A stretch of 64,000 bases of DNA, taken from NCBI GenBank assembly GCA_023897205.1, contig JAHWDD010000008.1:310001-374000 (forward strand). The letters run 5' to 3'. Shown here in pieces: positions 46,811 to 57,707 of the stretch; the stretch's first letter is position 1; each line of letters begins with the position of its first letter. Under the pieces are notes generated by a model that saw only the letters and a list, made by a program, of their open reading frames with translations, did no database searches and was not told the origin of the DNA. A program made the position numbers and the translations under genes. This DNA comes from Exophiala sp. HKRS030 (Eukaryota; Ascomycota; Eurotiomycetes; Chaetothyriales; Herpotrichiellaceae).

Positions 46811-47961
46811 ATGGTCTCCAGCGAGGTATGTCTTTCAGACAAGTAGCAAATCGACGGATATTTCCCGGCTTTATCTTCCCCTCTACGGATCATTTCAAAG
46901 ATCAAAAAAAGAAACGACTTTGGCTGACATTTTCTCGTTTTGTCGTCGTTGCTACTACAGGGTTCTGAAAAGACACCGCTCGTTTCTCTGATAGCTGGAG
47001 GAGCCGCCGGTGGTGTCGAGGCGACAATCACATATCGTAAGTCGCAACCGCCGCGATTCACCTCTCACCTCGTTGCCGATCTTGATTTCTCGGTCAACAT
47101 CGCCAACGTCCATGTGCATGTATGCTGCATGACTGACTCTTTGTCTTCATTGCAGCGTTCGAGTTCGCCAAAACTCGGGTCCAATTACACGAAGACAGCC
47201 CGACGCGCAACCCCTTCCGCGTGATCAAGGCGGTGATCGAAAAGGAAGGCCCGCGGTCGCTGTACAAGGGATGCGAGACGCTCGTGGCGGGCACGGTGCT
47301 CAAGGACGCCATCCGGTTCATCTCGTTCGACAGCATCAAGAGTGCCTTCAAGGACCCCGAGACCGGCACGCTCTCGCCGCTGCGCAACCTGATGGCGGGC
47401 ATCTCTGCGGGCGTGGTGGCGAGCACCTTCGCCGTCACGCCGACGGAGCGCATCAAGACGGCGCTGATCGACGACGCGCGCCACGACCGGCGGTTCACGT
47501 CGCCGCTGCATGCCACACGCACCCTCATCGCCGAGCACGGCTTGCGGACCGCCCTGTACCGCGGGTACGTCACCACGACACTCAAACAGGCGAGCACCAC
47601 GGCCGTGCGGCTGGGCACGTACAACATCCTCAAGGACTTTGAGAGGTTGCGCAACATCGAGCAGACCACGGCCACCACGTTCGCCAATGGCGCCGTCGCC
47701 GGCACCGTCGTCGTCTTCGTCACGCAGCCCTTTGACACGCTCAAGACGCGTGCCCAGAGTGTCAAGGGCGCGGGCGTCGCCGAGGCCCTGAAGAGCGTCG
47801 TCGACGACTACGGCGTCAGAGGCCTGTGGAGGGGCAGCACCATGAGACTCGGCCGGACCGTGCTGGCCGGCGGCATCTTGTTCACCACTTATGAATGGAT
47901 TGCCGCCTTGATCCAGCCCGTGTTGGACAAGAAGTTTGTTCCCAGGGTCAAGGCCGAGTGA
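46811..47961 (+). CDS. CTP1: Mitochondrial citrate/tricarboxylate carrier, 298 aa
   Basis: Three exons, 46811-46825 (only 15 nt), 46961-47036 and 47156-47961; introns of 135 nt and 119 nt. Three mitochondrial-carrier repeats are seen, with signatures PFEFAKTR, TPTERIKTALID and QPFDTLKTRAQ. The second carries the citrate-carrier variation of the P-X-[DE]-X2-[KR] motif. Length and the start MVSSEGSEKTPLVSLIAGG fit Ctp1. It sits in the inner mitochondrial membrane and exchanges citrate for malate or other carboxylates, supplying cytosolic acetyl-CoA through citrate lyase. The main exon is GC-rich. Its neighbours show no functional link. Confidence 0.93.
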
Positions 47962-50466
47962 GTGTGTCACTTTCTTCCTCTTTCTCTTTTTTCCCAACAG
48001 AAGGAGGAGATGGGAGAACCTTTTGTTGGAAATCACAACGCTTCGTTCAGTCGCATCATTGCACTGTTGGTTGAACGCTCGGCGGCGGCGACGGCGGCGG
48101 TACATTCAAAACAAGGGCGCAGGTGCCAAACTCGACAACTGCGACATCCCGGAAAGCCGACCATGTCTTTTTCGGTTTTCCTTGCCTCTACCATCCACGG
48201 ACCGATCCAGCACGACGACAACACCCATGGCACTCGTTCATGGATACTGCCCAATCTCCAATCAACAGTGTTTTGGCCTGCACCAACGACAGGGGCACCA
48301 ACAGCTCGACCGAAGCAATTCGCGACGAAGTACCCAAGGCACTCTGGTCAATTGAATGAATGTGATGAATGATTCTGCTGCGAAAATGGCCGGTTGGACG
48401 TACAGACGACTGGCCAATGGATTAGAAGTGCATTGCAGTGCGGTGCAGTTTTTGGGTCGTGGCTGTGGATGTGGATGTGGTTTCGATGTATCTGGCCGTT
48501 TGGAAGAAGGGTAAAAGAAAGCACCAAAACCTTTCTAGCGTGGCTGGCTGCGCTGCGCTGCGCGCCTGCGATATCTTGCAACACCTGAACCCGCCAAATG
48601 ACACAACATGAGATCCTGAGACAACGACATCGACAACCCTTTCGTTCCATGAGATCTCTGTATAGATAGATCCCTATTCAGAATTTGATTCTCTTATCTA
48701 TCCAAGAAAATCTTAGCCCTCGCATTACTACTTACTGCGGAGGTGTATTGGGTAGAAACATTTGGGTGGTGTGACATACAATGCAATAGTAGGAACTTAC
48801 AGGTACGCACCTAGCTAGATGGATAGATTTTGATACCTATTACTTGACCATCATCTCACTTTGAGACCAAGAAGAATTTGTTGCACCTAGTGTTTAAAGT
48901 ACGAACATGGGGGATGACTTGTCGACTCGTCTGTTCTTGTTACATCAGTCTCTCGATAGGTGGGATGGTTTGTAGAAACTACCTGTGAGAGTTATGGACT
49001 TGTGCCGATGACTTGGGTCCATTGAGATTAATCAAACACATTGGGTAGTGAGTGTTGATTTCTCGGCGTTGTGTATATGTCATGTTTAATACTATCGGGA
49101 GAGGGTTTCTCGAGTCCCCGAGGGGTTTCAAGCACAATACGCACAATACGCACGATACTACAGTTGCTACGGAGTACCCATCGTGCTTTTCGTAACGGAA
49201 GCAACCACACAAGTACCTAGTCTCGTCTCTGGAGGGGTCGTTACCACTCAAGGTACCTACCTATTAGGTAACTTGCGAGTCAGATCGTGGTGGGCAACCA
49301 TCACAGGTTATTCAAAATCAAACAACATCACGATCGTCGAGTGTATTCCAGGTCGCCAAAAAAAGAAAAAATAAACCCAAGATTTGTACCCCGTACAGAT
49401 TTTGTCAAAGGACAAAATATCTGCGCCGCCACCTTCGCACTCGGGACAAGGCTGGATTTGCTAACGAGGGGGGTTGCGCCCAAGGCTGCAAGTCATGTGA
49501 TGGCGTGTTACTCATGTTTACTTCCCGCATCATCGCATCCTGCTAAATGTTCCTCGCGTGTAACACCATCAATCCTCTACCTCTCAGCAACACCTTCTTT
49601 TTCTTTGGCGTCGGAATCACCTTTATTCGTGTTGGCTGAGACAACAATGCAGGGAGAGAGATGTTGAGCCCTCGGCAGAGTTGCCAGAAATGGTACTCCG
49701 TCCTCTGGTGGGAGAAAGCATACATACATCTACATGTCCTTTTGTGACACCTTCATACTTGGGTAGCTTGCAGAATACAAGCCATCACCGCAACACGTCC
49801 TGTTTACTGTTCTCGCTCCTCTTCTTCCTCCTCCTCCTTTGTCTTCTCGGTGACCCCGGCGCCAGGCCGAGCCGCGGGTGATTTGCAAAGTTCCCCGGAT
49901 CTCTTGTTCTGCAAACAATTCTTTTGTTGACCTCAGAGAAGATGGAGTGATGATTCGCAGGCCTTTGTCTCGTTCAGCTCAATGGTCAACTCGTTGGATC
50001 TCAGCCGGCCTGCTTGGATGAGTGTGGAAACCAACGGAAACCACGCCGGGCGGTGGAGGCACCGACGACACGGGGGGCAATCTTTGTATCGTTCGGCGTG
50101 CAACTCACTGATGATTTCCCCCCCGTTGAACCGGATGCATGGTGACCCCTCCCCGGAGCAAGCCTCTTTTTTTCTTTGTTTGGTTTGGCACCATTGGCGC
50201 GGAGCAAGGCTTTGTATCGTTCTGCGGGGGATCTCATGGGTATTTCTTTGACTAGAATGCACAACGGCAGCAAATAAACACCCCTTCTTTGCTTTGGCAC
50301 AAACAGAATGAAGCAAACCAGGCAACGTCCATTCATTCCCTGGGTAGGATATTTAATCATGAAGAGTTGAGGGAACAGCCCGTTTTTCCTTTCCATCTTC
50401 CTTCCATCTTCCACTCGCATACTTTGCTCGCATCATCTACTACTACTTGCACCTGCAAATACAATC
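47962..50466. other. Intergenic, 2.5 kb
   Basis: No credible gene. A GGC-rich microsatellite lies at about 48081-48102, one exact 9-mer at 49168-49176, and CCTACCTATTAGGTA-type motifs at about 49250. The last 150 bases are CT-rich leader of the next gene. ORFs up to 139 codons lack protein character. Confidence 0.5.
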
Positions 50467-50865
50467 ATGTCTTCGGTTCTCAACAAGAGGTACAAGGTCT
50501 ACGTGGCCGAATTCCTCAGATTCCACAAGAATTATTACACCATCTTTGTTCAAATGGACAACAACTACGGACAAACCTTCCAAGTCACAGGCAACCTTCA
50601 GCAGGGCATGGAGTACCGCAAAGTTGGTCCAACAAATCCTGAGGATGATCCGACACATATCGCATCTCACCTGGTCGGCACAATTGACGTCATGAAATTC
50701 TCTGAGATTGACCAAATCTGTCGCCAAATTCCCCCGCCAGCGAAGCAATTTCTCGGAGCCAAGCGCACCAACCCCAGCGAACCACTGAGAAACTACACAG
50801 AATGGGTCATGCAGGTCATCAACGCTCTCGAAGCTCAAGGAATTCTTCTACGCGAGGACAACTAA
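50467..50865 (+). CDS. Small conserved-looking fungal protein, 132 aa
   Basis: Single exon, start at the ATG at 50467 after a CT-rich leader. The sequence begins MSSVLNKRYKVYVAEFLRFHKNYYTIFVQMDNNYGQTF and has alternating beta-strand-like hydrophobic and charged residues, without signal peptide or membrane helix. It resembles an uncharacterised group of short fungal proteins (I recall it as DUF6914, unverified) in length and in the RYKVY...HYxIF...GxxFQVTGN...GMEY pattern. No function is known. An enzymatic role is not suggested by any motif. It is a real gene by composition and start context. Confidence 0.7.
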   Translation: MSSVLNKRYKVYVAEFLRFHKNYYTIFVQMDNNYGQTFQVTGNLQQGMEYRKVGPTNPEDDPTHIASHLVGTIDVMKFSEIDQICRQIPPPAKQFLGAKRTNPSEPLRNYTEWVMQVINALEAQGILLREDN

Positions 50866-51261
50866 GAACGAGTCAAGTGAAGAACAGGAAGCGACGTATT
50901 CAGAGGTGAGAGAAACAAATGTCATTCTTTGGTCTATGAGGGCAAAAGCTAACTGGAGTATCAGAACAGAACGCGACGTCCAACCCTGTTCCAGAGACAC
51001 TAGGCGCAAGGTTGATCGAATACCAGCATTCGAGCTGGGGGGCTAGGATTGAAAGGGGCTGGGCATCATCATTCTGTCGAAAGGGGTTCGGTTTCAGGAT
51101 TGCAACAAAAAGGACTGGGCATGCGAGCTGGATTGAAAGGGGCTGGGCATCATGATTTGTCGAAAGGGGTTCGGATTCAGGATCGGAACGAAAAGGATTG
51201 GGCATGGGGATTGAGAATAGACCAGACCATCACGTTGCAGAAGCGCAGCTAGTTTGTCAGT
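50866..51261. repeat. Two tandem copies of an 84-bp unit
   Basis: The block ATTGAAAGGGGCTGGGCATC starts at 51048 and again at 51132, each followed by GTCGAAAGGGGTTCGG and AAAAGGA-TTGGGCAT. The spacing of 84 bases defines two imperfect copies (about 51048-51131 and 51132-51213). The rest of the interval holds no gene. Confidence 0.75.
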
Positions 51262-52131
51262 TCAAAGGCCGCCGTACTTGCAGGTCGAGACCAGAGAATG
51301 CCAAGCCGTTTCATTGTAATAAGGCACAAGAAAGCGTTCCATCCATTTGTACCAGTCGGTCTCGTACATGGTCCCGGCCGCGCCGATCATAGCTGAGGTA
51401 TACTCCCAGTAAGAAGGAAACCAACCGGACAATTCCCAATCAATGATGGTCACCGTGTCGTCTTCGGGACTAACCATGATATTCTTGGTCTGCAGATCTC
51501 CGTGGCTGAATGTAGGCGGATGATCTCGAAGGGAGGATGCGAAAGCTCTGCGGATATATTCGGTCCACCATACCTCTTTGGGATTGTGACGATCAGGAAC
51601 ATCTCTAACGCACGCGTCAGCCAAGGCATCGTTGAATTCTGCTTCCGTACTGGTTGGACGCACTTTGCAGTAGATGGGACAATTGAGAGGTAGATTGCCT
51701 AGGGCACAGTAACCACCGGGTGACGGCAACGCCCGCATCTCGGTGAGGTTGGTCTCGAGTTGTCGACAGATTCGGTCTTTCCGTCCATCATCCAAACTCG
51801 CCCACAGGGTTTGCAGAGTCTGTCCTTGGATCTTCTCCATGACGATGTAGTTGGCGGGGGTGAGAGGGTCTTTGAAAAGAGCATAGACTCGCGGCACTCG
51901 CACCGTGGTGGTACAGGCTCTGACAAATTGCATCTTCTGGCCCTCTTCCAGACTCACGGCTTCGCCGTACTTGACGACAAAAGGTCCGATGCCGACCACT
52001 TTTTGTTCGATCCAGCCTCCGTCATCGATGATTTCCGTGGCATTTTGGATGTCGTGTATCGTCGGGAGGGGTGCTGGCAACTCGTTCCGAGGCGCATAGT
52101 AGGGGAATTCAACGGGAGTGTATTGAGCCAT
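51262..52131 (-). CDS. Aminoglycoside-phosphotransferase-like kinase, 289 aa
   Basis: Intronless minus-strand gene, ATG at 52131. The kinase-like fold of PF01636 is supported by K54 in the N-lobe (FVVKYGE), the Brenner-type motif H210-G-D212-x4-N217 and the DFG-like metal-binding D231 (TIIDWELSG). In fungi these APH-like enzymes form large families of mostly unknown substrate; despite the name there is no reason to assume antibiotic resistance. No signal peptide is seen. The gene lies next to tandem repeats on its 3' side. Confidence 0.85.
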   Translation of the reverse strand: MAQYTPVEFPYYAPRNELPAPLPTIHDIQNATEIIDDGGWIEQKVVGIGPFVVKYGEAVSLEEGQKMQFVRACTTTVRVPRVYALFKDPLTPANYIVMEKIQGQTLQTLWASLDDGRKDRICRQLETNLTEMRALPSPGGYCALGNLPLNCPIYCKVRPTSTEAEFNDALADACVRDVPDRHNPKEVWWTEYIRRAFASSLRDHPPTFSHGDLQTKNIMVSPEDDTVTIIDWELSGWFPSYWEYTSAMIGAAGTMYETDWYKWMERFLVPYYNETAWHSLVSTCKYGGL

Positions 52132-53463
52132 GTTTGGTGGTCGGTGGAAGTCGTTGCGCTTCCGTTGCTCCTTTCCAGAGATTTTGTGGGTGTTTGATGG
52201 GGGACCGTTAAGATCGAGAGCACCTGCAACGATTTATATAGATTCCGGCAGAAATTCGAGGACAAAGGGGTGGTCTAAGCGGCCCGGACATAATGCGTCG
52301 AAGACATAATGGCATCGTACCTTGACAAAGTACCGGCCGAGGGCGAAGGGATTGATAGAGGACCAGGACAATGCAATGGCAAAGTGTGCCTTTGTTGATG
52401 AAAGGGATCCGATCTACTAATCCTGATGGATTCCAGCCCTCAAGGTTTGTGCATTGCGTACTTGATTTCCTGCCAAACTGACCTCAATTTTTCCCAGCTC
52501 AACGTCTACAGGTCGCGCGCGGAAGCCGTCGTGCAGACAGCCTTTCTGACGTCCCGAGCGGGAGGAATCGTTGTCGTTGAGTATCTTGAGGATTCCAAAA
52601 TTATGAGGTAAGGGAGTAACGAGATATTCAGCGTCCTGCGCCTGTCTTTGGCGTCACGTGGCTGTTGGGTGTGACAGGTTGAAGAGTCTGACAAGGCTGA
52701 AGCCTCGAGGCTGAACTGGAAGGCTTAGCACGTGATTAGTCCTTATCTTATCCGCAACTCGCTCCGCAGGTAAGAATTTCTCACTCCCTAACAAACGTAA
52801 GTACCTTGAGGTAGTCTCTAGACGTGTCATACACTACTGTCGCGTGCTATTTACTCTCGATTAGCAGGTTACCTTCACTTCACTGCTCCATGCTATCGTC
52901 CTCTGATATACACCTACAGTCAACTCGGCCCGACCTATACCAAAAACGGCGGGCTGGGGAAGACCAAAACGCAACAGCACTGGCTATGAGGGAGATAACG
53001 ACGTTTCTAATCTACGACCCTTCACATCACGTGCAGGCATCAATTCCTCTTACGATTCATGTTGACTGATCAGAGAAAGAGATAGGCGCGAGATACTGCA
53101 CCCCGTACTCTCTTAAAGCCACGCCTCCTCTGTGGACTCCGATCGGAGCTTGTGCGATAAGCAATCAATCAAGCATGGCACTACACCGCATGTATTCTAG
53201 GTAGGTCACGGAAGCATTTTTGCTTATCTCGTTCGCTGTCCAATGCGCGATGCAGCTTTTTGTTTCCCGGATGTACTCGTTAGAGTCCAACGATATCGCT
53301 GAAAACAAAAAGAACTCCTTCCCCCCTTCCGACTTTCACAGTGACTTTTGTTTGCCAACACGACCGGATCTGCCTGTATCGGCTACGGTTGAATGGATCC
53401 CTATTTTGGTAAACAGCGTCTTTCAACCACCTTCCGATGAATCCTCGCTCCAAGGATTAAACT
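52132..53463. other. Intergenic
   Basis: 1.3 kb between divergent genes (APH-like to the left, permease to the right); both promoters should lie here. No ORF of protein character was found. No strong motif beyond a GTACCTTGAGGTA-like element at about 52801. Confidence 0.5.
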
Positions 53464-56015
53464 ATGGCTGACGGGATTCTTTTGGGTGAGGGCGTTGCCG
53501 AAGGCGAACGAAAGAAATCATCATCACTTCGAGATCTCGCCAATGCAGACGACGTAGTCATTACTCTCAACGGACAAATCATCAATGCCTCAGGCCATGC
53601 AGACCAACTTCAACGACAATACGGCTTCCTCAGCATCCTAGGCTTAGCCTTGACGGTCGACAATGCATGGGTTGCTCTAGGAACTTCTCTGGCTGTATCG
53701 ATATGTGCGTATCGCCGCCTGAGACCACTACCGCACAGTCTCCTCGCAATTTCGAGTTCTCGACAAAGGTAGTAATTGTCGCTGACGCTAACGAGTATCC
53801 AGACAACGGCGGCCCGCCAGGTGTCATCTGGGAGCTCTGGGTGGCCGCATTCTACTACACCTTCATCAACGCTTCGATCGCCGAGCTCGCGTCTTCAGTG
53901 CCCAGTGCCGGCGGCGTCTATCACTGGGCTTCCATCACCCCAGGCCCTAAATGGGGTCGTCCAATCGGTTTCTTCGCGGGCGCACTCAACTACTTCGGAT
54001 GGCTCTTCGACCTGGCTTCGATAGTGTACATCATGTCGGAGCTTTGCGTGCAAATGTACTTCTTATACCATCCAGACTATGTCATTCAACAGTGGAACCT
54101 GTTTGTGGGACTTCTGTGCATCACGGTTCTCTGCGTGTCGGTGACCATATTTTTCAACGGCATCCTACCTTACCTGCAGCACTTTGGGCTTTTTGTTGTC
54201 ACGGTGGGAGGACTGATCACCATCATCGTGCTAGCGGCCATGCCTTCCTCCCATGCCTCGAACGGATTTGTGTGGACCGATTTTGCCAATGATACGGGCT
54301 GGAGTGGCGGCGTCGCCTTCCTCACCGGTGTCCTCAATGGTGCTTTCACGATTGGAACACCCGATGCAGTCACGTAAGTTTCACCAGCAGTACATGAGAG
54401 CCCGTGGATAGCTGCAAAACAAGCTTTATGTCTCTATCTCTTCTTTTCCTTCAAGTCCTCGCTGCATTGTGTTGTAATGGGCCTGGGCAAGGAGGAATCG
54501 AACAACTCTAGTATGCACAAGCTTTCAGGCAACTCCTTCCCCCACGCCCTCTCATATGTCTCTTTGCCTTCTTTTGGCAGATGATTCATCTTTCACCTTA
54601 TATGTCTGCGCGTGCGTGTCCGTGTTGTTGTTTGTCACCCTCTTGTCTAAATGTCGTTGCAGCCTGGTGATCAACTAATATCTCTCTCTGAACAGACACA
54701 TGGCAGAAGAACTCCCAAACCCGAAACACGACCTCCCCAAAGCCATATTCGCCCAGATTGCTCTCGGTTTCCTCTACGCCTTCTGCTTCGCCATTGCACT
54801 ATTCTATGGCGTCAACGACCTCTCGGCCGTACAAAACAGCAATGGATCCTTCCCGCTCGCCGAAGCATACCACCAAGCCACAGGAAGCAGAGCCGCCACG
54901 TTTGGCCTCCTCTTCATCATCTTCCTGTCCCTCACGCCTTGTCTAATCGGTACCTTCCTGACCGTCGGTCGTACGTGGTGGGCGCTGGCACGAGACAACG
55001 CCACTCCCCTTGCATCCTTCTTCGGCCGCGCCAATGAACGCCTCAGCTGTCCCGTCGAAGCTACCGTTCTAACGGGCATTCTGACCATCGGCCTCGGCGC
55101 AATCACCCTCGGAAGCAAAACGGCCTTCACCGACCTGGCCGGATCGTTTGTCATCCTAAGCAGTACCTCGTACGCGTTGGCCTTTGGCCCCAACATGTTC
55201 ACAGGCCGAAAGTACATGCCTGTCGGACCTTTCCACTTGGGCCGATGGGGTTACCTGATCAACGGCCTGGCTACTCTGTTTATCGTCATCTTTGACATCT
55301 TTTATTGCTTTCCGGTAAGTACTCTTTTTTCCACATAGTAGCACGACCAAGTGGATAGTGTGGTACACCCCCTGGCCTCTTGAAGAGACAGACAACTACG
55401 TCGTCCCTCCTTCGGCACCGCTCCCAGTTACTCGCTGATGAATGATTTTACCCCTCTTGGGACATGCGATGATGATGATGATGATGATCGCAAATGCCCG
55501 CAGCACGCCGTGGAGAAGGCCGGCAACAGCTTCAACGGGTGCCTCATCCCGGAAGTCATGAACAGCAGCGCACCCGTCGAGGGCTAGAGGAGACTCATGG
55601 CTCAAGTGAGGGTCAAGAGTCTCGACATAAAGAACGAGAGTTGCAGGCGGACAGTCGTCTCATCTGCCAGGCCTGCGACCGCCTGCCCTCTACTGCCTCC
55701 CTGTATCTCTCCGTGTCTCTCTCTGACTCTGTCTCAGTGAAATACACACCCGCACTCAGTCACACACATATCCCCTCGATCCTCGGTTCGCCGTCTTGGG
55801 ACTTAACCATGCTGACTCATTCCTCCTACCCTTTCTAGTACGCGCTACCGACAACGACAGCATCCATGAACTACAACTCGGTCATCCTGATAGGGGTCGT
55901 AGTATTGACTACCTTCTGGTGGTTTGTACACGCGATCCGTAAATATGACGGGCCAAACGTCCAGGCCATGATTGATGCGAACGTGGTGTCGTTGAGGAGG
56001 AAATCCAAGGTCTAA
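53464..56015 (+). CDS. Choline/GABA-type amino-acid permease, 535 aa
   Basis: Four exons, 53464-53704, 53803-54373, 54696-55314 and 55839-56015, all in phase; introns 98, 322 and 524 nt. The last two are long for this genome and the last contains a GAT/ATG microsatellite (about 55468). The protein starts MADGILLGEG, and the first helix region is reached at about residue 60 (YGFLSILGLALTVDNAW). The second exon carries the APC-superfamily helices with SVPSAGGVYHWA and the third starts with the conserved HMAEELPNPK loop. Around 12 membrane segments are expected. The closest general type is the fungal choline/GABA/amino-acid permease group at the plasma membrane; the substrate cannot be chosen from sequence. 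The C-terminal exon ends RKYDGPNV...LRRKSKV. Confidence 0.87.
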
Positions 56016-56534
56016 ATGAAGATGGTACATGGTCCGAGGAACAGGTCTTTGGAAAAGTGAAGTCTACATAGATGCCAATGGTGTAAAATATGTGTGTTTG
56101 TGAGAGAGTGAGAAAACGAGAGGGAGTCGTCTTGGCCCTCCCGGTCTGTCTGCTACAGTGTATTGTCTTGTGTGCTGTAGATGACGATTTTGATGATGTT
56201 TGCCGTTTTCAATCTTATGATCTGGGATCTCGCGTAGATATCTTGGTGTCCATTACTAAATAAATATGAATTCGAGCTAATAAATCATCTGTTCGGCAGC
56301 AAAGTTATCATAGAGAGTCGGTTGCGAGAATTCCTTTGGAGGAGCGAAACCAGACGGGACTCAGACACACAAGTCTACTGCAGTGAGAGAGTGAGGTGGC
56401 ATTACTCTGACAAAATATCTAGGGCCGATGCACTCCTCGATACTGTTACTTCATGGTGTAGGCAGTACTGTCTATCAAGGTACGAAAACGAGAAAAGAAA
56501 CAATTCTCCGTGGGTGGCGATGATCTTCATTGAT
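56016..56534. other. Intergenic, permease 3' region
   Basis: Holds the likely 3' UTR of the permease, with AATAAA-like elements at about 56260-56282. No gene. Confidence 0.5.
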
Positions 56535-57707
56535 TCATTTTTTTTTTTGAGATTTCACGACATAGGCAGACATTGAATCCTTCAACTCGACTCTTTTCTC
56601 TCGCATCCCACAACAATTGATGGGACCAAGGACCGAACGGGGTAATTGTTTCCCGCTCTCTTCACCCTCCAGAGGTGACGTTTGTGTGTGCCTTTGGCCG
56701 TCGACGCTGTTTAGAATCTGTTCAACCAACCTCAAGCATTTGGGAGCCTTCGCACCCCGTAACGCTCGACGTATGACCTGCCCGGTGGCATTGGTACGCA
56801 TCTGGCCAGGTGCACAATGTAGTCCGAGCATAATCGCATTCAAATCCTCAAGTCCCCGCGGCAAAGGCGGAGCCCCTGAGGGTGTGAACGATGTGACCAT
56901 GCTCTTCAACCGGGGGTGGTGGCTCGGGCAGAGTTGATAAGGATGTCCTCCTTTTACTCTTTCGAACATGAAACCTTGGACAATTGGAAGAGATGGATTC
57001 GAAGCGGGTGGAGGTGAAGACGATCGAGAGAAGTGGTTTACTATTCGGCATGCCGATCGAAGCTTCATCCTCGTCATGAGGAGACCGATCAGCCGGGAAA
57101 ACAAGGAATCAGCTGTGGTGACAAGATGATGAGGGTTGAGTCGGCCAGAGACGATCTTGGTGCAACGATATTCGACAAGTGCCTGGTCCATGTCAGATGA
57201 CTTGCGTTGTCGACTTGCCGGCATACTGTGTAATGACTGACCGCACCAGTTTCAAACTTGGACAGCACAACCTTCTCCCTGGAGGGACCGCCTGCGTCAA
57301 CCGACGATCCATCTGTGCCTCCACGATTTCGAACCATAAACCTTGTCTACCGTCTTGACATTGGTTAAGACCATGTGTTCTGCGCCCAACCATTTTCAAC
57401 AGTCACCCCTTTGGTCGAGAACAACGGTCAATGCGGATCTGTCGAAAGGATAAGTCTTGATGTGTCGGGAAACGGATGCTAGGTGTGCGCGTTCGAACCG
57501 GTAGCCTGCGATCCGAAGGGTCAGCCTTTGTGAGAAGTCAATGATATGCGGCGCACGCAGTGTCTGGACCAGGTATTTCAGTTCAAGCAGATGATTATAT
57601 CTGGTTCGGTGTGATGTACCTATGGGGACGTCGAACCGGACACAGTCATCATCTACCACCAGATAGCTCATGCGCGATTTGTTGATATTAGCGACAATTC
57701 GACCCAT
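56535..57707 (-). pseudogene. Decayed minus-strand gene (unknown family)
   Basis: Three protein-like stretches on the minus strand are interrupted by stops and phase changes. These are 57707-57396 (MGRIVANIN...ending DQRGDC at a TGA, after which the same frame continues protein-like, KWLGAEHMVLTNVKTVDKVYGSK, to another TGA near 57295), then 57337-57089 and 57224-56535 (LEDLNAIMLGLHCAPGQMRTN...). No splice pair that joins all three was found. Codon use looks coding in the first and third pieces. A gene with unrecognised introns is an alternative. No family was recognised. Confidence 0.4.
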
